Shown piece by piece: positions 1 through 11,509 of a stretch of 64,000 nt of DNA (position 1 is its first letter; every line of letters begins with the position of its first letter). The translations under genes were made by a program, and so were the position numbers. Below the pieces are notes generated by a model. That model was not told where the DNA came from, did not search any database, and saw nothing but the letters and a program-made list of their open reading frames with translations. The DNA is from Pocillopora verrucosa (lineage: Eukaryota; Cnidaria; Anthozoa; Scleractinia; Pocilloporidae). The DNA lies in the NCBI RefSeq assembly GCF_036669915.1, contig NC_089317.1, forward strand, positions 1,037,270-1,101,269, read 5' to 3'.

Positions 1-20
1 TCGTGGTTTGCTTAGGGTTT

Positions 21-3000
21 TTAATACAACGTCGCATTGGTCATCGACGTGTCATGAATACGCCATTGTCTGTTATGTGAACTTGCAAGGCTCGAGTTAG
101 CCCCAGCAGAGCTAATCAGCGATGGAAAAGACTGGTTTGCCTGTGGAGTGAGACTTGATGACAAAGGGTCGCCGTAGAGTGATAACTGAACGACCTCAGT
201 GATGTTGAAGACAAAAGCGACCAGGAAGTACAAGATAACAGGGTACTGCAGGTGATACAGATAAAGTGACAGGGGAACAGGAACACGCAGATGGCTGAGG
301 AAAAAAAAAGAAGTAAACGAGAAGTTCTTGGCTTCTTCATTCTAGTGTCGCAAAACAACAGCATCAACAAGAAAATAACAACAACGGTGAATACGAGCAA
401 AGGTTTGCGCTCAGACGAACCGTAGCTAACTAGTCGGTTCCCCAAAGTCCATGGTCAGATTCCCAAATTTCAAAGAGAGGATAACACTATTGAGTGGATA
501 AATCTCTATCCAGTTGATAGTGCAGAAAGTTTTGTTGACACTTGTCCGCTGTATAGCAGTTTATCCGTTAGATAGTGTTATCATCCTTGGAACAACCAGG
601 TCTTGGTCTTTAGCAAAACAACTTGCAAAGAAATAAGCTAAGGTTCTAAATCTCACCTGAAATCCAAACTATTTGCTCGTCGCAGCATTACAATAAGAAA
701 AACACCTAATTCAGCAATCGATGTCAAGGATGCAACGTTTCCCAATACTGAAGCAGTGCCCTGAAAAAAATTTGAACGCCAGTTATCCTGTCATAAGGGA
801 GGGGTGGGTAGTGCAACGAATGAAAGTAACAGGGAGTAGAGAGAAAGCATAGAGTCACTCACCACAGGGTTCAGTACCGCGACAGCAAAAACAAATCCAA
901 ACAGTGATAAAAGTATGAAAATCTTCATCAACCTGTCAAAATTTACAAGCAGCAAACTTCTTTAGATCAACCTCTCACTTCCCCTACCACCATCAAGTCA
1001 GAGTTAAACCTTTACACCCTAACACCAGTATGCATATTCTCCAAACTGGTCTCTATGCATTTCCTAAGGTGCTGACAAGGAGAATTTGTTTAATAATCAA
1101 GAGCTCCTAAAGTTGGTGGTCATTTCCTTTATTCTCGTGTAAGGTGGAATTAGATGTTAGTCAATAGTCAAACAGAAATGTGAAAAGAACTGATGGAAAG
1201 CATAAATCTCTGGGGTGAAACCAGATTCTTATAAATACAATAAAAAAGTATTGTATGAAAAACGGTGAGAAAATGAACATTTCCAACTCATTGCATCACT
1301 GACCATCTGATATTAGCGCAGCAGTAGATTCCTTCCCGTTTGGTGTTTTGCCAGGACGTTGCAGCCGTTGGATAAAATGTGTTGAACCAGCTGTCAACTG
1401 TAACATGTAATGAACACTACACAATGTAAAATGTAATCCTAACTACCCTGCAGAGGAATCTCTCTTTGAGCTGAGGAGGGGGAGGGTGGAAACTGTCAAC
1501 TTTCACAAGCATACACAACTACACAATGTAAGATGTACTTTACACCACCCTGCAGAGAAATCTTTCTATGAGTTGAGGAAGTGCAGGGTTAAGGCAAAAT
1601 AACAGCTTGCTCTACATCATTTTTGAAAATCTGTTTCAAATTTTACATGAGCTTTCACCATTATAAAATGACTGAAAAATGTCTGCCCTCCCCCACAAGG
1701 TTACACTTAAAAGTCCCAAATGAAACAATTAACTTAACCAGTATTTTATCTCTCCTTGCAGTGCTAGAAGGTTCTATGATGCAGTCTACTCACCCATGTG
1801 TTTCAATCCTGTTCCCATTGTCAAAAATGAGACCGTTACACTGATAATCAACAATATTTGAATGAGAAGAGGAATCCAACCATAGGCTGGGTAGTTTGAT
1901 CCTACAATCTGTGAGGTAGAAAAAATGGAAAGAAACAAAGTGAACCTTCATGATATATCAGGATGAAGGGTATTGGAAATAAGTCTGTACTTGTGGCAAG
2001 TGGCTTATCCAGATGGAGCTTATTCAAGTTTCCATAGCATGAAATGACCAGGAGTATTACCCCCCCCCCCCCTCCCCCCAGCACTTCATCAAGCTTTCTT
2101 TAACAATCACCAGTACCCATTTATGCTCCTGGGCGGAGAGAGGCATGGGAAGAGTAAAGAGGTTAGCCCAGGAACACAACACCATAACCCGGGGGGGGGG
2201 GGGGGGGGCTGAACCCTTGACCTCTTAATCTATAGTCCAGGAAGATTTCAAGAGATTTAAAACAAAGTGATTGGTGAAACAGCACAGAAAAAGTGTAGTA
2301 CCTTTGCTAAGGGATAAGTAAATGTAACACCATATCTTGCAACCCTGAAAGAAATAATTTCTATCAATTTTAAAATGTTATGTTGAAACAGTTTTTCAAC
2401 TTCAAGGGAAAAAAAGGAAGATACTAACCAAAAAGTGGTAATTGTTACATAGGTCAACACTCCAGCAATAACAGATCCATAAAACCAACGAATCTGTGAA
2501 AATTTGAAGCAAAAAAGAATTTCTGATTTTGAATTTTTTTCACTTATTTCAACCCACATCCCTGATTTAGTTACGAACAATTTACATTACACAGTTTTTT
2601 GATATTTTATTTACACAAGTAGTAATTATTAAATTAAACAAAAAGAGTAATATTTGCAAGGTCAAATTTATTTTAGTTGCTCCTTACCTCTGAAATGTAA
2701 GGCTTTATTTTTGCAAAAAGCACTGGGAGGATGTTGACAATCCCTCCTGAAAATTTATTCAAATTATACAAAAGTCAAAGGATTGCAAATATCTTAAACT
2801 GTGCAGTTACGAGGATCTATCTTCCAACCCTATCACTATCAATCCCAACACACATCCAAAAATATTGCAAAAGAGATAGTACCCAGGCCAAAACCCTTCA
2901 CATAGTTCCCTCAGTAATAAATATAAATGAATAATCATTGTTCTCTTTAGGTCAATGGATCACTAGAGTACACTCACCCATTGTAATTGTGCCAGAAACC

Positions 3001-6000
3001 AAAGGCTGACCAACATATTTCAATTCACCAAAAATTGGAACACTGATTATGTGGCTCTCTAAGTTCAAAGTTGCCCAAACCTGGAAAAAAATATTTTTGC
3101 TGATTCTGACAATCTCACTAATAAATAACATAAATTTATAAATTGTCACTGACAGTAGAGTAAGTTGAAGAAGTGATGAAGGGAAGCATGTAAAATTTTC
3201 TTTCAAAAATTCAATGATGTAAACTTAGAAAAATGTGTTTTAAATATTATTTTTAATTTTTTTAAAACATATTATCAAAAGAAATCAGTTCAGTGTCATT
3301 TATCCCTTGGTTATTGCTCATTGAACTTTCAACCATGTTGAATTCAAATTTATTAAACCCATCTGTCAAGAAAGGTAGTTGCTACATTTTTTGAAAAACT
3401 CATCTGAATACTTCAAACTGACATGAAAAGAAACACATATGGCATAAAACCCAACAACTAGTGACAAATTCCAATTCATCTTGGGTACAGTGGACAAAAG
3501 CCTTTATAATGAAGATTAATTTATAAAATCTGGCTTAGAATTCTCTTTATTGATTTTTACCCAGTCAGACTACAGAACTATGTACTTACGGTGACAGCAA
3601 GGATCAAACATCCTCCCCCAAATGTAAGCAAAGAAACAAATGGTAGGACACAGAAATTAATAAAGATAATCAGGAATGCACAGCTCCAAACTAAGACTGT
3701 TACTCCATAATCCACCCTGTGAATTTAATAGAAAAAGGATAATCTCTTTTGTTTTGTATCTTGTCTCACTGTATGGAATCCAAAACTTGCTTTGAATGAC
3801 ATAACTTATCACTGTAACGACATTTTAAGTGAACATACCAAGCTATCGAATAAAGTATTTTGTGATCCAGTAACAGTCAAATTGAAAAGTGAAAATCATT
3901 TTTAAAATGAGAGATTCACAATAAAATTCAAGGTAAGTTTTTTAGGTGGGTGGCTTTTGGTTTTCTTGAGACAAGATTTGATTTGGCAGATTAACTTTAA
4001 ATAAATAGATTGCCTTCGAGCTCAAAATTAAATTAATATAAAAATATGTGCAAAAAGCTCTAGTTTAAATCGTTTGCAACGCTTTGAGATACAATTATCA
4101 TGTCATAAATAAGCTCCTGATGAGAAAAACAAAGAATTCCACAAGAAGATGGAATAATTTTTGCACTTTGAATGGATTAACTGTAGATTTACTGATGCAT
4201 GCAACAGGCAAAATGCAGAACACACACCTAAGATTCAGAAGCTGCAAACAAGCCTGACTCCCAGCAAGAGCATAATTGATGAGAACAGAGACACTAAAAA
4301 CATAAAAAAAAGAAATTTTATACTATATTTTCTGACATTCTCAGAAATTCTCAAAACTGAGAACTGAAATATTTTAAAAATGTATAGGCATTGTATTACA
4401 ACCAATCACTGGATTGCATCGCCATTTTGACTACAAAATAACAAAAATTAGTCATAGATTGAAAAAACTTTGGTGTGATGAGGAGTCTAATTCAGTCTGT
4501 AATCATAACAGTGATTATGTTTGCACAGCAAAGAAAGTGAGGACCATTTTAAAAAAAGTTCTTACAACATCAGTAGCACAATCACTTTAAACAACTGCTT
4601 GGTGCCATTCTGCAGGAAAAGCTCAGCCATTGTGTGAAGAGAGGGGCAATGTTTGATTACATCCTGACCATCTGTTGTCCTTAACAAGTCTGCCCCATCC
4701 TCTATGTCTGCAAGAGAGCACACGACAACCATAACGCATAAAAATAGTTTGTAAATTTGTGGTAAAGTCAGCACTTGAGCCAAGACTGATCCACAATGTG
4801 GGAACTTACACCACTTTCCATAGCATGAAGTGATTGGGTGTATTACTTCTTCCCCTGGACAAGATACTAGTTCATTTCCTCCCCCTCTACTCCCAGCATT
4901 TCTTAACAGTTCATTGATACCCATGTAAAACTTCTGGATGGTGAGAGATACTGCAATTTAGAGTAAATTTTCTTGCCCAAAAACACAACATAATAACCAA
5001 GACAGGGTTTAAAACCCAGACCTCTCAATTCACCGTCCAGCTTGCTAATTATCAAACTACCACATCTTCTGTGAATTTATTAATGAAAGACTTCCCAAGC
5101 TTAATAGACAGCCACTCAAACTTTTAAACTTTTAAATTACAGAAGGTCTGGTAAAGAATAAAAGTGATTAAAAACAATCCTGGTCAAGCTTCTGTTTGTG
5201 AGGTGGGTCACTTGCAGATGGTTTTTCAACCCCTGCCAAACCCATCCAGCAAACCACACAATGTTTCAAGTATTTCCAAGGATGGATTATTATAAAAAGA
5301 CAAGTTTTAGGCTGTGAATGTGAAACCTCATAACTAGATATTTCAGGATGCACAAAATGCAATGTTGTTCCCAAAGGTTATACTTTAAAGACCAAATATC
5401 GAAATGAAGTAAAGTGGAGGTTACTGATGATGAGGTTTTGAGTAACATGGAGTCAGTTAAATAGGTATCAAGGACAAAATTACAAGTATTAAAATCTTCC
5501 AACCTTTGTCATTTCTGCAGAGCTCCAGGTCCATTTCTGATTTAGCATTTTGTTCCTCATCATCATTTGTCTCCATATCATTCAGGGGAACATCTTCCTC
5601 CTCTGTCAGCTAAATGTGTCAAAAGAAAAGAATTAAGAATTGTTAAAAAAAAAAAAAGCAATGTCAACCCCTTGTGGTTGATCCTGGCAACTGTTGAACT
5701 TTCTTGTCTGGAGAGTAACATGCTAGCAGAATTCAATACAAGACTTACGACATTTGGTTCAAAGACATCTTGTCTATTAGCTTGATAGCTTCTTTGTAAC
5801 AGCTCCAGGAAATATAACACTATCAAAATCTGCCAGTTGAGAACAACACATTATAATTATGATAAAGATCAAAATTATTAGACAAAAGAGTACTTAATGA
5901 ATATTTGGCAACAAATATCTCTAAGTACTTCATCACCCTGTACCTATACATTTAACTTTGGGCACAAGATCACAATCTCTCCACGCATTGGGTACATTGT

Positions 6001-8439
6001 TTAACCTGTTAATGTAATTTCGGACATTCTTGAAAATACCTTTTTTTTCTACATGCTATTACAATCCAAACAGTTGTTGCTTGGAGTGCTGTATTCCACC
6101 CAGGCATACATGCAAATGACCAGATCTGCTGTGGTTATCCAGCAAAATGAATAAAATATCAACAACCACTGCAGACAAGTTATAAGTTCTTTGCAAGTAG
6201 ACTCTCTGCAAGATAGATTAATTTTACAAAAGGTCTGCAAAGGGGTTTGACATAAGAAATAAGAAACCATAATTCTCCCATTAAACCCCTTGCAGGCTTA
6301 TTGACGACTTAAACAATCTTGTAAATAGAATAGGAAAGTAGTAAGTTTTGAGCTTGGTAAAGAAATAGAGAAAGTTGTTTTTTTTTCATCTTTTTATGAG
6401 TGTGGGACAAAGAAAAAATTCTGAGTCCCTATGATGAATCTGACCTTCAGATTCCATGATCCCCTTTTGAATCCTCTACCACTGAGCCACAGAGACTCTA
6501 CAGTGAGTGAGGTCTATTATGAAGTTCATATGACATGCATCCTGCATACTACTACGATCAGCAATGTTGATAATCTTATGATTTGTGAAATAGAAACAAC
6601 CTTGTGGGCAAAGCCACTTATGTTACAACACTAACGAGAGCGGCACATGTAGTGATTTAATGGTCAGTGCGCTGGACTCCAGGTCAAGAGGTCTAGGTTC
6701 AAGACCAGGAGCAGTCATTGTGTTGTATTCTTGGGGAAAACCCTTTCCTCTTAACTAATAGTACCTCTCTCCATCCAGGAGTATGAATGGGTATCTGCAA
6801 ATTGTCAGGGAAGCCTTGCAAAATTGTGGGGTGTAACCTTGTGATGGACTGGTATCCCATCTAGGGGGGGATACTCCTAGTCCCTTAATGAGGATTAGCC
6901 CCACCTGGGTGGGCCACTTAGCTTAAGTGCAGACTTAACCTATCAGAGCCTGCTTCCTAGATAATCATTGGCAAAACCAGAAATCACATCTAGCCTTCAT
7001 CTTACCTGTACAAGAGTCTCAGTCAAAAGTACCACTATAACAGGCAAATATCCTGATTGAGAAAGGTCCAATGGAAACCCTAGTAATAAAAAGCATATCT
7101 TTTAACATCAAACTCTTAGTTTTTAAAAAAAACCTAAATCCAAGACCATTTATGATGGTAATTGAACTTCTTGTTGTGCAGTTTATGCTGAAATCATATG
7201 AGAGATTTAAAAATCACCCAAGTGCCTAGCATGAGTTTGATTTGAAACCACAAGTACGATTAATCAGACCAAAATTGCACAACACTAAGTTCAATCATCA
7301 CTTTCTTAAACTCATTTTGAAATTGTAAAATTCATTGCTTGAGAAACAGGCCAAGTGTTTTTTGATCCAGTACTGAGCTGGTTTGTATAAAGTTGCAAAA
7401 GTTGTTCTTCATTTTCCTGCAATTTGATTGGTTTCCTTAAACAAGCTACTGATTGTTTTATAAAGTAAAGCTTCCTCAGTGGATGGGAAAAAGATGCAAT
7501 TTAGGGAAAAAAATGGTGTGATTTATGAATAAATTGCACCAATGAGAGTCAATCAGATTACAAGAATCACCAGAGATTTTAAAATGGATATAATAAATCA
7601 CTCTATTTCGAAGCAGATGATAATTTTGTCGATGTTTATCCTATCACTGTGTACCGGTAGTGCCTTGAGGAGCCTTAAAGCATATTCACAAATATAAAGA
7701 CCCATCAAAATACTTCTTTCTGTTCAGACATGGGCCTCCTGTTTGAACAACACTGCAGTCTATCTCAAGACAAGTTATTTTCAGAATAGCAATCGAAAAA
7801 TCATCCTAAGCTCCAATGAGTGACCAAGACAGGATTTCTCCTTACAATATCAAAATAATATCAAGCAATCAAGACAAGTGATGAGAATTAAGAAAAATAT
7901 CAATTAGGGGATTACATAAGTTGATCCAAGACCAAATTCTCAAGTCTAACATCACAACAATTTTGCAGCAGACAGTAAGGAGTTTACCTTTGATATCTTG
8001 GGAGCAAAAGGGTTAGAGCCACTCACCTATAATACCAGTTCCCAAAACGGCTGCAATGGTTGAAAAATCTAAAACGTAACACCAAGAGAACGAATGGAGT
8101 GAAGTTTTAACAATTAGTTTATTTTAGTTTGGGAAAAACCAGTTAATCTCGGGCAATAAGTAGACGAAGCAGTCGCAGCCGAAATAAGGGAAGTCCGCAA
8201 GCTCATTATTAATTTAGTAGAGTAATTTAGGTACGTTGTTGCAACTATGTTAATAAGTTTGTAACTTCGTACCAAAAAGCAGTTTGCTTGGAATTAAACT
8301 TACAACATTGAAGATACACAAGAAGTTTCCATTTGCTTCCCCCTTTACTGCCGATTGTTGAGCTCTGAAAATCGAGGCTTTCTGAGAGCAAATTATCTTC
8401 ATCGTTTCCACATTCCTCCAGCTCAGCTTCGTCCTCCAT
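21..8439 (-). CDS. Amino-acid-transporter-like (AAAP/Aa_trans, SLC36/38-like) multipass membrane protein, 17 exons
   Basis: Joining 17 exons with GT-AG borders and continuous phase gives 565 residues. Coding exons are 8439-8304, 8068-8027, 7079-7006, 5829-5749, 5609-5504, 4707-4566, 4293-4228, 3716-3590, 3080-2978, 2746-2688, 2493-2429, 2344-2302, 1908-1794, 1390-1300, 932-863, 760-657 and 294-21. The start at 8439 gives an acidic cytosolic N-terminus of about 45 residues. The first membrane helix carries GTGIIGFPLDL (G55 on), the unwound-helix signature of the AAAP family. Further hydrophobic helices follow, with a long acidic loop (LTEEEDVPLNDMETNDD) after TM2. The last exon ends in a helix and a Ser/Asn-rich tail. 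The AAAP call rests on fold pattern and motif; the substrate cannot be read. The donor at 1300 (CA|GTGATG) is the weakest splice site but is the only one found that keeps frame. The nearest SLC subfamily is uncertain. Confidence 0.72.
1005..1235. mobile_element. MITE-like element, family 2 (ends resembling AACCCTTTACACCC)
   Basis: This stretch in the transporter intron starts with a form of AACCCTTTACACCC. It shares ordered blocks (GGTGCTGACAAGGAGAA, TTTGTTTAATAATCAAGAG, TTTCCTTTATTCTCGTG, GGAGAAATTAGATG-like) with copies near 26470 and 27180. It is short, non-coding and present at three places in the window, which fits a non-autonomous DNA transposon. The right end is unclear. Confidence 0.5.
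2025..2245 (-). mobile_element. tRNA-derived SINE, family B, minus copy with poly-C/poly-G tracts
   Basis: Read on the minus strand this matches the SINE at 6636-6960 and the copy at 4795-5065, including the rc of 'ggttcaagacc' (B-box like, here in 'ctgaacccttgacctc'). It contains C12-T-C6 at 2061-2079 and an unbroken run of 18 G at 2191-2208. The element lies in an intron of the transporter gene. Confidence 0.55.
4795..5065 (-). mobile_element. tRNA-derived SINE, family B, minus copy
   Basis: The reverse complement carries a tRNA-like head: a variant A box next to 'gctggac', then 'gaggtctgggttttaaaccc' as the B box. The same non-tRNA body seen in the other two family-B copies follows. It sits in the intron between the exons at 5504-5609 and 4566-4707 and extends nearly to the latter. 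Confidence 0.55.
6318..6585 (-). mobile_element. tRNA-derived SINE, family A
   Basis: On the minus strand the 5' head reads as a tRNA relic: 'tctctgtggctcagtggtag' (A box) followed by a decayed B box, and an A/T-rich tail ending near 6318. The same unit recurs at 12165, 14240, 14795 and 15044. It inserted in an intron of the transporter gene, next to a family-B SINE. Confidence 0.65.
6636..6960 (+). mobile_element. tRNA-derived SINE, family B, plus copy
   Basis: The head 'tggtcagtgcgctggactcc' followed by 'ggtctaggttcaagacc' has the spacing of a tRNA A box and B box (RNA polymerase III promoter). The body ('cttggggaaaaccctttcc', 'ggactggtatcccatctag') is shared with the minus copies at 4795 and 2025. 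The tRNA arms cannot pair well enough for a functional tRNA. Confidence 0.65.
7805..8018. mobile_element. MITE-like element, family 1
   Basis: The blocks 'gtgaccaagacaggatttct', 'ccttacaatatcaa', 'aagaaaaatatcaa', 'gttgatccaag', 'cagacagtaaggag' and 'atcttgggagcaaaagggtta' occur in the same order in the copy at 28519-28732. The right end is the inverted form of AACCCTTTAACTCCC. It lies next to the exon at 8027-8068 of the transporter gene, so it may shape splicing there. Confidence 0.6.
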
Positions 8440-8555
8440 GTTTTGGTTAATGCGCAGGGCGTTGTGGGAAATAATCATCGAACAGTTCCTTACCGGGGGT
8501 GGGTACATACTGGCTGGGTATTGCGTGATATTTCAGGGAGAAACCGTGACCAGCT

Positions 8556-8770
8556 TTAACCCTTTAACTCCCAGATGTGATTAACATGTAAGTTCTCCTT
8601 GTAATATCCATACATAATCCACCAAACAGGTAATGAGAATACTCAAACTTCTCAGGCAAAAGTTGTTTTCTTGGTCTAACATCAAATTCTTGTCATGTTA
8701 CTTATTTTCAAGAAAATTTGTAGGAGCTAGAGGGGAGAATCTACGATCAGATCTTGGGAGCTAAAGGGTC
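8556..8770. mobile_element. MITE-like element, family 1, with terminal inverted repeats
   Basis: It opens with 'aaccctttaactccca' and closes with 'tcttgggagctaaagggt', imperfect inverted repeats of each other, about 210 bases apart with no coding content. The same termini bound the elements at 28519 and 62860. Confidence 0.65.
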
Positions 8771-9325
8771 AACCGCGCGTGATAAGAGTGGGATGTAAAG
8801 TCACCTTCCCACTGGTGAATTTTCCCCTGTTTTTGAACAACCGGTTTTTGCTTCTGTTCCTCAGCAATCTGTTCGCTTTTTGTGTTTTGCGTTTTTTTTT
8901 TTTGACGACGCTTTTTGGCGAAAATTTTGTCATGTAAAGCGAAACCAGGAAAGAAAGATTGAAATATGCCAAAACTGATTAAATGTTTCCCGCCCCAAAA
9001 ATACACTAACAATGATAGTTTGAATAAATTTATTTAATGCAAAGATCATCAACAGCATAAAAATCAAGCAGACGAGCAAAATAGATCAAAGGGAAAGCAA
9101 AATTTAAAAAATACAGTAGCATTTTTCACATCTCATGTTGTAATCGCGAGGAATTCCTGCAGGAAAGCTAAATGTCTGATTGAGTAATCTAATGTTCTCC
9201 TCTCTGATCAGTAATCCGGGTATATAATTTGTGCACTGTTTGTTGTTACAATATTTAAGGATCAAACTGAATATTTTCGTCAAGCGTCGCCAGTTCACAC
9301 TCGTTCATAGAAAAGATGAACGAAT
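8771..9325. other. Intergenic, no gene seen
   Basis: Short AT-rich stretch between the transporter and the first NPC2-like gene. It holds T-rich runs and, at 9029-9034, a minus-strand AATAAA that could end the NPC2-like transcript. The open frames here are low-complexity and unconvincing. Confidence 0.4.
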
Positions 9326-9799
9326 TCATTTGTACTTGAATATGACATCTATTTGGAAGCAAAAAATCGTTTTGAGGCTTTGGTCTTTCGCCATAATTTC
9401 TGCTTTTGCTTTTTTCAAGTGAAAGTGTGGAAAGATGTCCTTTAGATACAGGGACATTTTTGCGTCGTACTGCTTTTCCGATTTCAGTGGACACACCAGC
9501 CCGTGATTTTTGCATACATCATTGTCGGGGTACGGAAAAGGCACACGCAACCCAAAAGCCAACACGAACACTTTTATCGTTCCTTTTTCTACCATTTCAC
9601 TAGGAGTGAAGGACATGGAGGCATTGATGGTTGAACCAACTTCTAAAACGCACGGATCCGATGAGCAGGAAGGGATATCCACAGATTCGATATCCGAGTA
9701 CCCTCCACATTTTTTGAACGAGAGTTTCTTGCCAACAGCCAAAGTGCTCAAGGTGGTGAGGATGCAGACCAGAAAAATGCTGGTTATCTTTACAGCCAT
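9326..9799 (-). CDS. NPC2-like (ML-domain) secreted lipid-binding protein
   Basis: The intronless frame gives 157 residues, close to the usual NPC2 length of about 150. I chose the Met at 9799 (MAVKITSIFLV) because it starts directly at a signal peptide; an in-frame Met nine codons upstream is less likely. The mature part has six cysteines in the NPC2 pattern: KKC, SVDIPSC-SSDPC, VCKNHGLVCPL and a final FCF. It also has a glycosylation site (INAS) before the beta-sandwich. Family members bind cholesterol or other lipids in lysosomes or outside the cell; the ligand here is unknown. A decayed copy lies at 10977 and a second intact paralogue at 13357, both on the same strand. Confidence 0.9.
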   Translation of the reverse strand: MAVKITSIFLVCILTTLSTLAVGKKLSFKKCGGYSDIESVDIPSCSSDPCVLEVGSTINASMSFTPSEMVEKGTIKVFVLAFGLRVPFPYPDNDVCKNHGLVCPLKSEKQYDAKMSLYLKDIFPHFHLKKAKAEIMAKDQSLKTIFCFQIDVIFKYK

Positions 9800-10976
9800 T
9801 CTCAAGTAAAAATAACTGACTGTCAACTGCAGCAGCTCGATAGAATTTTACCTTCACTGATCACTGCAAAGGTTCCTATGCAAGGATTACTCTTGCTCAT
9901 GACTCAAAGTTCTCATCATCGAACTTGCGCTGGTCATGAGATGTAGGCAAATCAGAAGATCAACCTCCACGCTGTCCAAACGAGTGCGACGAAAACATTG
10001 AACGTGATCAACCCAGCAACAGCATTCTGGGATAAAATACCAAATTCTCAAAACTTTCATATCAGAAAATATATAGAAATAAGTTAGGAGAATAAGCACT
10101 TGATGTTAGGAGTGAGGATTGAGGTATATTTTCAGTTCAGTGTCGTGTAGTTTTCTTAGCATTTCTACAGGTGAAGATTTACACGTGAACAAGATCAAAA
10201 CATGCATGCACGGTTTTTCCCAGGCAAATATTTTCAAGTACTTAGTTGTTCACGATCAATCACGTTTTCTGAAATTTGTTCGAAGCTTTAATTTCCGCAA
10301 GGGGGTTTTGTGAAGTTTAATTCTAGGACTAATAATAATAACACGAAATCCAAACTCGTCCAGCAATTCTGGCCGAATATATTTTTCTTGTGAAACTGTA
10401 ACTGATGGTACATCACGACATCATGGCGAGTGCTCAATAATTTCATAACGAAAATTATGACCGCCATCTTTGATTTTAATAGCAGCGGAAGGTCAGGAAG
10501 AGAAATAAATTTGTACCAAGGGGGGTGGTCAACGGTTAAAAAACAAGGAGAGGGGTGGGGGTGGGGAGTGAAGATCACGCCCTTCCCCCGCCTTCTACCA
10601 TCTCCGTCCACTCTAACTCCAAATCAAACATGCCCGGTCGGATAAACGATCGTGGGATTATAACGTTAGCTCGCGCTGATAAGACGCTTGCACCGTTAGC
10701 TACATCACGAGAGAAGTTGGACTTTACAATGAGCGTGCGCCTCACGTCGCCTGAGGAACTCAGGCTGTGTATGGGTACTGAGGTTTAATAAAAAATAGGA
10801 AATACAGTGGAAACTCGCCTAAGCTCGTTATTACGGCCTCTTTTTTTGGCCCGGAAAAACGGCCCTACAATTTCTTGTCATTATTGTTATTACTATAATC
10901 ATTTATGTGTGGATCACTCTGACTCTTCAAGGTTTTTCAACGCTTTAAAAGATGCGGTCATCGGTCAGATACAAAA
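9800..10976. other. Intergenic region upstream of the first NPC2-like gene
   Basis: No coding exon is convincing. It holds a CACGTG hexamer at 10182-10187, about 380 bases upstream of the NPC2-like start, and a G-rich run near 10520-10570. Confidence 0.35.
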
Positions 10977-11425
10977 TTAATTGTAACTCAAATATTGTTC
11001 AGTTTTCGGAAGCTCATCTCCAACGACTCGTACCTGGATGTCAAAGCAAACTACCACCTTTCCATTTATGATGAGAAGTGCCATTTCAGCGACCAACAGA
11101 ATCCAAGGAAGAGTATCCCTAACCGGAACGGAAATTTCGACCTTGTACTGGATTCTTGGCTGAAGTGGACACTTTTGGCCCTGGGACAGCGTGGCATAAG
11201 GAATTGACTGAGGTAAAATAAGGCGAACCTTGCAAGAGTGCACTCTTGCATACACTCTCAGTTCTCCGTCAAAGACTTTTTTTTGTTGAAGTTGAACGTG
11301 ATGGTGCCGTTAACAGTGGTATCTCTGTGGCGATTGCATGGTTCCTTCAGACAGGGAGAGATGTTTACCGATTTCAGTGAACAAACTGCCTTTCCTCTGT
11401 TAGTACATCTTGTGTATCTTCTGAC
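10977..11425 (-). pseudogene. NPC2-like pseudogene (frameshifted, no signal peptide)
   Basis: The first half, up to about 11281, reads as an NPC2 N-terminal half: GKAVCSLKSVNISPC, LKEPC and TTVNGTITFNF. These parallel SVDITPCPSEPC and VVNGTITFK of the copy at 13357. The second half continues in another frame: GELRVYARV, QKCPLQPRIQYK and KVVVCFDIQVRV, ending at 10977. The frames part at a run of T (A on the coding strand) around 11280. In-frame codons upstream of 11425 hit a stop and no signal peptide is visible. This fits a decayed tandem copy, though a homopolymer read error could account for the frameshift alone. Confidence 0.7.
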
Positions 11426-11460
11426 TCACAAGGAGCATAAGATGACTCAGCCATATCCCG

Positions 11461-11509
11461 TATGGCGTGACATGGCGTATGGCGTGACATGGCGTATGGC
11501 GTGACATGC
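11461..11509. repeat. 17-bp tandem repeat, about 2.9 copies
   Basis: The unit tatggcgtgacatggcg starts at 11461, 11478 and 11495, the last copy being slightly shortened. It lies just upstream of the NPC2-like pseudogene and has no coding role that I can see. Confidence 0.9.

Noticed and set aside
116-445. Minus-strand frame of 109 codons overlapping the end of the transporter gene
   Set aside because: The last transporter exon (294-21) in another frame has a strong polypyrimidine acceptor and continues the phase; the longer frame runs through that acceptor.
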